From Saccoglossus kowalevskii (taxonomy: Eukaryota > Hemichordata > Enteropneusta > Harrimaniidae), in the NCBI RefSeq assembly GCF_000003605.2, contig NW_003124905.1, positions 233,913-248,978 on the forward strand: DNA of 15,066 nucleotides, written 5' to 3'. Below are positions 10,318-15,066 of the stretch, one piece after another. Positions within the stretch are counted from its first letter, which is position 1. Every line of letters starts with the position of its first letter. The notes under the pieces are model-generated. The model worked only from the letters and a program-made list of their open reading frames with translations, ran no database searches and was not told the DNA's origin. A program made the translations under genes and the position numbers.

Positions 10318-10335
10318 ACCTCATTATTATGCATA
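10318..10335 (+). repeat. Dispersed 18-bp repeat, copy 2
   Basis: ACCTCATTATTATGCATA is the second copy, with a single A-to-T difference from the one at 10101. Sequence further downstream diverges quickly. Confidence 0.45.
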
Positions 10336-13285
10336 ACTGTTTAATATGGTTCAGGGGATATTTGGTATGATAGCTCGTTGTTCATGAACTAGCCAAACCA
10401 TTCATGGTCCATTACTCACCATGATCGCAAATTCAATCAACCAATTTAATCAGGTTTGTAAATTTATTCAGAGACTTTCCGTTTTAGCCTGAAAGCTGTA
10501 ATTGCTGCTTTGCAGCCATATTTGATATTTGAAACTTGTGGCTGATTCTATATGAATTATATGGTCGTGAGTGATATCAGCTTCAGGTCAAAGTAATGGC
10601 GGTATACGCATTTTAGTGACTCAGTCGTATGAAGTTTTTTATCACTGCACCTGAGCAAACAAACGACAGCCTGCAAATTTCTAAAATATGAATTAAATGG
10701 AAGGATAGATAATGGGACAATGGAGACTCATAAACGGAATTGGAAATATCAATAATTATTGATTGTTGTGATATGAACCTTAGTATATACTTTGTATAAT
10801 TACATCCTACAGGAAACATTTTGGATGGTACATTTATCGTATTTTATTTTCTGTATTTCCGTGTTTATGAAGTATACTATTTATGTAATGGCGTATATCA
10901 CTGTAAACGCAATACCGTTCCATTTCACTCGGTCAATTCCACGATAGAGTTTTAACCCTAGTTACAATTCGACTTTTATGACCATTCATGCAGCTTAGTT
11001 AATCACCTCACTCGTACATCCAGATTAGCATGATACTGGAAGTAAGCAGGCTGAATTGAATATTTTAACCAGGATCAAAAAAAAATATACTCTAACGAAG
11101 ATTGTGACGGTCGTTTCTCAATTATGAAAACAAATAAATGATTACTAGTAGAAAAATGAAGTGGGGATCATAATCACAAGATTTATGCAATCTATTACAG
11201 ATTAACTAAAAAAACAAATATTGATGTTGAATTAATGTTTATTATTCGCAGTCGCATACATTATGACTTTAACTTAATACTCCCAATTCCACGATAATAC
11301 TGATTCTGGCATACAACGCGGTCAGAGTATATTATCCACGTATATTTGAATACAACACGTATCCTAAATTATTATATCACAGTTTAAAACACGATGTTGA
11401 GTTTGTAGTTTGAGGCCATTCAAAAGGACAACAACTAATACGTCTATCATTCAGTGAGAATTCCATTGTTTCGATTCAGTTGCTAGGCTACATCTTCGCT
11501 ATCAATTGCATACCTGTAGGCAGACTTATTACCCATGGATACAATTTCCTCAGCTGACAATGGTTGCATCGCAACACATATACAAAACTCTAGTTTGGTC
11601 AAATTGCACAATCACGGAGGCGTCACTTACTTATATTGTGAATGTTAATGAGAAAACTACATGCCACGCGGAGCTCGGATGTAATTGACCGGATTGAAAC
11701 TGGCTTGGATTTCAGAACGTGAAAAAAAAAATCATGCTGGGTTTGATGAATAAACAAACCATGCAAACGTAGGTAAACAATGTAAATTGTTGATTTAAAC
11801 ACAACGAGTTTGTCACTGTCTCCCAGCTATTGTCCAGTAACTGAGCTTCACGTGGTACATCGCATGGTATTATAGACCGGCAACTGTTTTTTATATTGTA
11901 CACAAACAAAATGTGGGATACATACAGAAAGATTATATTTACATGTGCTGATATCGATGATGTTTACCTGCATTCAAATTTACAAATGGATACCTAACTG
12001 AACTCACGGTGATTACTTGGTTTAACAGAACAATACACAAAATCTCGGTTTATTGTATTTGCGACCCATCAATCAATCTTTTCTTGCGCCTTTAGACTAT
12101 TATTAGAAGTCTTGTGACATGGACATCCACGCCAGAAAGTCTTGAAAGACGAACCTTAAACTACTGACCCCCAAAACAAAATATTGTCATGACAACGAGT
12201 GCGCGACTTTATATCATGCTATTTCGAGGCTGAATATGATGAGTCACATTTTTCTTCTGTACTACGTATTCTCGGTGTCTTTATCTCCATCACGTGACCA
12301 TCTCCTATCCATTCCATCATTGAGATTAATTCCCATAATGCGTTGCTCTTTAGTAAATGAGATACGGCTCTTGCATTGTATTCGCATTTACAGAATGCAG
12401 CTTTTGTTAAGTTTAGATCGGTAATTAGGTTGCCATGGTGACGTGTGTATTACACAGTTAAAAAAAATGGTTGGATTGGAGGAAAGAAGACCTCATAGTT
12501 CACGTAGACAAAATTATCCGTCAAAATATGTTCAATATTTTACATAAATTCAATGGAAAACGCCAATAATAACTGCTTTAGATTCGGGGGAACGCATTAT
12601 AAAGTTGTTTCCCAGAATGCAATAATAAAGGCATCAATGGGCCTAACCAAGCAATCACAGTCAACTAATCAATCAATGCAAAGTTTCGATATCTTATCGA
12701 TTATAAAGGTATACTTAGTTTTGTAATGATTGAAAATGAGGGAGAATCATCACGACTCTTATCGAACGTAAAACATTCCAGTTAAGTGGGAAACTATGAC
12801 AAACTATACGCATGCGCATGGTGTTATATTTTGAATACATTCCAATTTGTGAGCGCGTAATCACGACATTGTTGAAACTTCATTCGCATACGCGAGCGAC
12901 ATCCATGTACACCTATCACTGCTAGTTTACCCTATTGTGATTGAGAAATATGGCTATTTTGTAGCCGTCATATATATTTACGTTTTATATATTTGTATTT
13001 CAAACCCTGGCCGCGAAAACAAATTACCACTAGAAGTTGAATTTGAAATGACATCGTAAATATATTTGGCCTAATATCTGACACTACCACAATTATTAGA
13101 ATTAATATATTTTTTGACAAAATTCCACGAAATACTGTGTAAAACCATCAACGTCTTCACACATATTTTTTGATAATCAGCGATGATGTCAAAGTTCAAT
13201 CTGCTTGCATGGTCCAATCCGATTGCCGGTATTTTTATTTCATGGACATATAAACATTGTTACACTGATCTATTACACGGACTCC

Positions 13286-13310
13286 ATGATATATGGGCAA
13301 AATATATCAT
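13286..13310. repeat. Inverted repeat, perfect 9-bp arms, 7-nt loop
   Basis: ATGATATAT (13286-13294) and ATATATCAT (13302-13310) flank GGGCAAA. It is the longest perfect hairpin noticed in the downstream DNA. It is AT-only in the stem, so the RNA form would be weak. Confidence 0.55.
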
Positions 13311-13713
13311 CATTCCATCTAACGGATTTTTGAAATAATACGTTTAATCAGAAAACCAGAGAAAAATCTTTCCACGATTCTCAACAATATAACGGCTGCA
13401 TTTAGATTGACAGAACAACACGTTTACAACTTTTATTATATGCTCTCGGAAGAATACAGACGTTTCAGACCATCACCGGCGGCTCAGTTACAAATGAAGT
13501 TACAAGGTGATTCAAAACTATGTAATTAGATTCTTGGCAAAATTAAATTGCTCTGTTTATTTGCAATTTTTAAAAGTCTAAAGTTGTTACCTATATGTTC
13601 ACTCAATTGAGTGTCACTGGAGCGTGAACTGTATTAGGACGCCTAAACATTGAAGCAAGTCAATTTTATTGATGTCTTGTAGAAACTAATTCACGGGATT
13701 ATGCCCGTTTTAA

Positions 13714-14079
13714 TCATTTATTTGCAGTCGATTTAAATTTCTTTACCTGACACAGTTTCTCAGTGTTTGCGACAAATTCACAATTGTTTAAAACATTTGT
13801 TTGCGATTGGCTGTAGTCGTTGGGTACATGTTGTGACACAGTGTTAAACATTAGCAGACGACGTGAATTTGCCAGATCGAGGTGGTATATATCTTTATCT
13901 GACAAAATACATTGAATACAGTTTGTGTCATAAAATATGCCGCTAGGTTTAATTTTGTTTATACACTTTCGCAAAAAAATATAAATTATTCCAACTGAAA
14001 TATGTTTCCCATTTCTGAAATAAAAAAGAATAATTAGCCTTGTGGGAATAAACAATGTGGCTCTGGAGATTCTAGTCAC
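13714..14079 (-). other. 121-codon open frame, probably not a gene
   Basis: This is the second longest open frame in the window. The predicted protein is rich in Ile, Asn, Lys, Phe and Ser, has no signal peptide or domain that I recognise, and resembles translated AT-rich non-coding DNA. At this base composition, a frame of this length is expected by chance about once in every few windows this size. A decayed transposable-element fragment or lineage-specific exon cannot be excluded. Confidence 0.15.
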
Positions 14080-15066
14080 ACTGAACGGCCAAGGCTGCTC
14101 AATTGTATGATTTTCAGTGATTGTATGATTGAATTATGACAGTAAATATATTTGTCAGAGGGGATCGCCTTACACATCTGTTGTGACGCATGGCTACGCA
14201 TTCGTGTATATTGGATATGATGTAATGATTATATTTATATTCGACTGATTTTTCGTCTTGTCAAGTCAATAACAATTGCAGAATACATACTGTACGACAT
14301 CCCTGTTGTACAATAACGATTATTATAAAATCTTTCCAGAATATTTCATAATCATTTAAAATTAAGTTCACGCGACAATCAATCGTTGTGAATCTGTGGA
14401 AATAAACTACCCCTATTAAGTACGATAAATAGGTCGATCATTTAATATTACATTCGTGTATCATGTTCCATATAGACTAATAACTGAGCATGCTATTCAT
14501 TTTACAATTTGCAGCATAACATGTGTTCATGAGGAGAACTTCTGTACATTTACCTATTGTTGTATGTGGATTTATAAAAACAAAACACTGGTATTACATT
14601 ACATGTTACACTTCTTTTACGTTGTCGATGTTGCGACCAATGCATAACTAACTATTAACACAAACTCCACAATCATATTTCAGTTCAAACACATTCATAA
14701 TTAATGTAATAATTACATCCTGTCACGTGACCACGCACAAAAAATTGTTTTCACCGCAAATTATGCAATTTAGCCGTGAACACACCATAGGCCTGTTCTC
14801 TGCAACTAGGAATGTCAAGACACATTGTTCGAAAGGTTTATCTAGCTGTTCCATTTTTTGTTTGCTCTTGTTATAGTTTTGTCTGGAAATTAATACACAT
14901 AATTGATTGACTAAATATTCGTTACCATTTTTACACAATCATTCATTATAGTTATACTATACATGTAATACTACACATACGTTTAATTATTGAAATTGAC
15001 ACATTCAATCTCTTTTATAATATATAGTGTGTATTGATGTGAAAGAGACATTAATGATGTTAATAA
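14080..15066. other. Intronic/non-coding DNA to window end, no gene recognised
   Basis: Frames at 14456-14647 and 14723-14938 (minus) carry no recognisable motif. The most ordered elements are the E-box at 14722-14731 and a 15-bp string at 14756-14770 that recurs at 10142-10156. Confidence 0.6.
14722..14731. promoter_or_regulatory. Palindromic E-box GTCACGTGAC
   Basis: A perfect 10-bp match to the bHLH-zip (USF/MITF/TFE, CLEAR-type) site. A similar TCACGTGAC lies at 12290-12298. In this position it would be an intronic or distal element; occupancy is unknown. Confidence 0.35.

Larger units (their letters stand above)
8853..13713. other. Intronic/non-coding DNA, no gene recognised
   Basis: No protein similarity in any frame. 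Short frames at 9132-9332, 9620-9823, 10613-10819, 11506-11688, 11712-11909 and 12236-12424 look like chance. Small structures include near-symmetric DNA at 9054-9075, a 6-bp-arm hairpin at 9860-9880 (TAGCGT/ACGCTA), a TCGATA/TATCGA hairpin at 12686-12700, and CACGTG sites at 9438, 11849 and 12291. Confidence 0.6.

Noticed and set aside
11506-11688. 60-codon frame with cysteines and an NCTIT sequon, looking like a secreted exon
   Set aside because: No match to NPR or any family I recognise, and no paired splice sites in a consistent phase.
13687-13752. A frame reading RDYARFNHLF, reminiscent of the NPR GDYxFF strand that should come in a downstream exon
   Set aside because: A stop codon lies 8 codons before the matching stretch, there is no acceptor in the right place or phase, and the adjoining residues do not match the family. 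It shows how easily a nine-residue match arises by chance.

Overview
The window looks like animal nuclear DNA. It is AT-rich (roughly 35-37% GC by eye) and almost entirely non-coding. It holds one long, clearly coding block that ends at a canonical splice donor rather than at a natural stop. CpG dinucleotides are common throughout, which suits an invertebrate better than a vertebrate. The encoded protein belongs to the natriuretic peptide receptor (NPR) family, so a marine invertebrate (hemichordate, echinoderm, amphioxus, mollusc, brachiopod or annelid) is a reasonable inference. I cannot name the species.

Layout: 1-2397 is upstream or 5' flanking sequence with no convincing gene. It contains a short AATA microsatellite and a near-NRF1 site. 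2398-3154 is the first coding exon of an NPR-like receptor: signal peptide plus the N-terminal half of the extracellular ligand-binding domain. It has a strong Kozak context, an in-frame stop 27 nt upstream of the ATG, and a phase-1 GTAAGT donor at 3155. About 150 nt downstream is a short candidate second exon (3306-3356). It is phase-compatible and ends at another GTAAGT. It would supply the partner cysteine for Cys203 and is the most interesting gene-structure hint here.

From about 3363 to the end (11.7 kb) I see only intronic or intergenic sequence, with no further recognisable NPR exon. If the gene continues, the window ends inside a very large intron. This stretch holds a degenerate 42-bp tandem array (8685-8852), several perfect palindromes and hairpins, dispersed short repeats, and an apparent excess of CACGTG E-boxes. 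The other open frames are short, AT-driven and resemble nothing I know. The longest, 121 codons on the minus strand at 13714-14079, is within what chance would give.

I found no RNA gene, CRISPR array, intact transposon, viral or bacterial system. The content is one receptor exon plus regulatory or neutral DNA.
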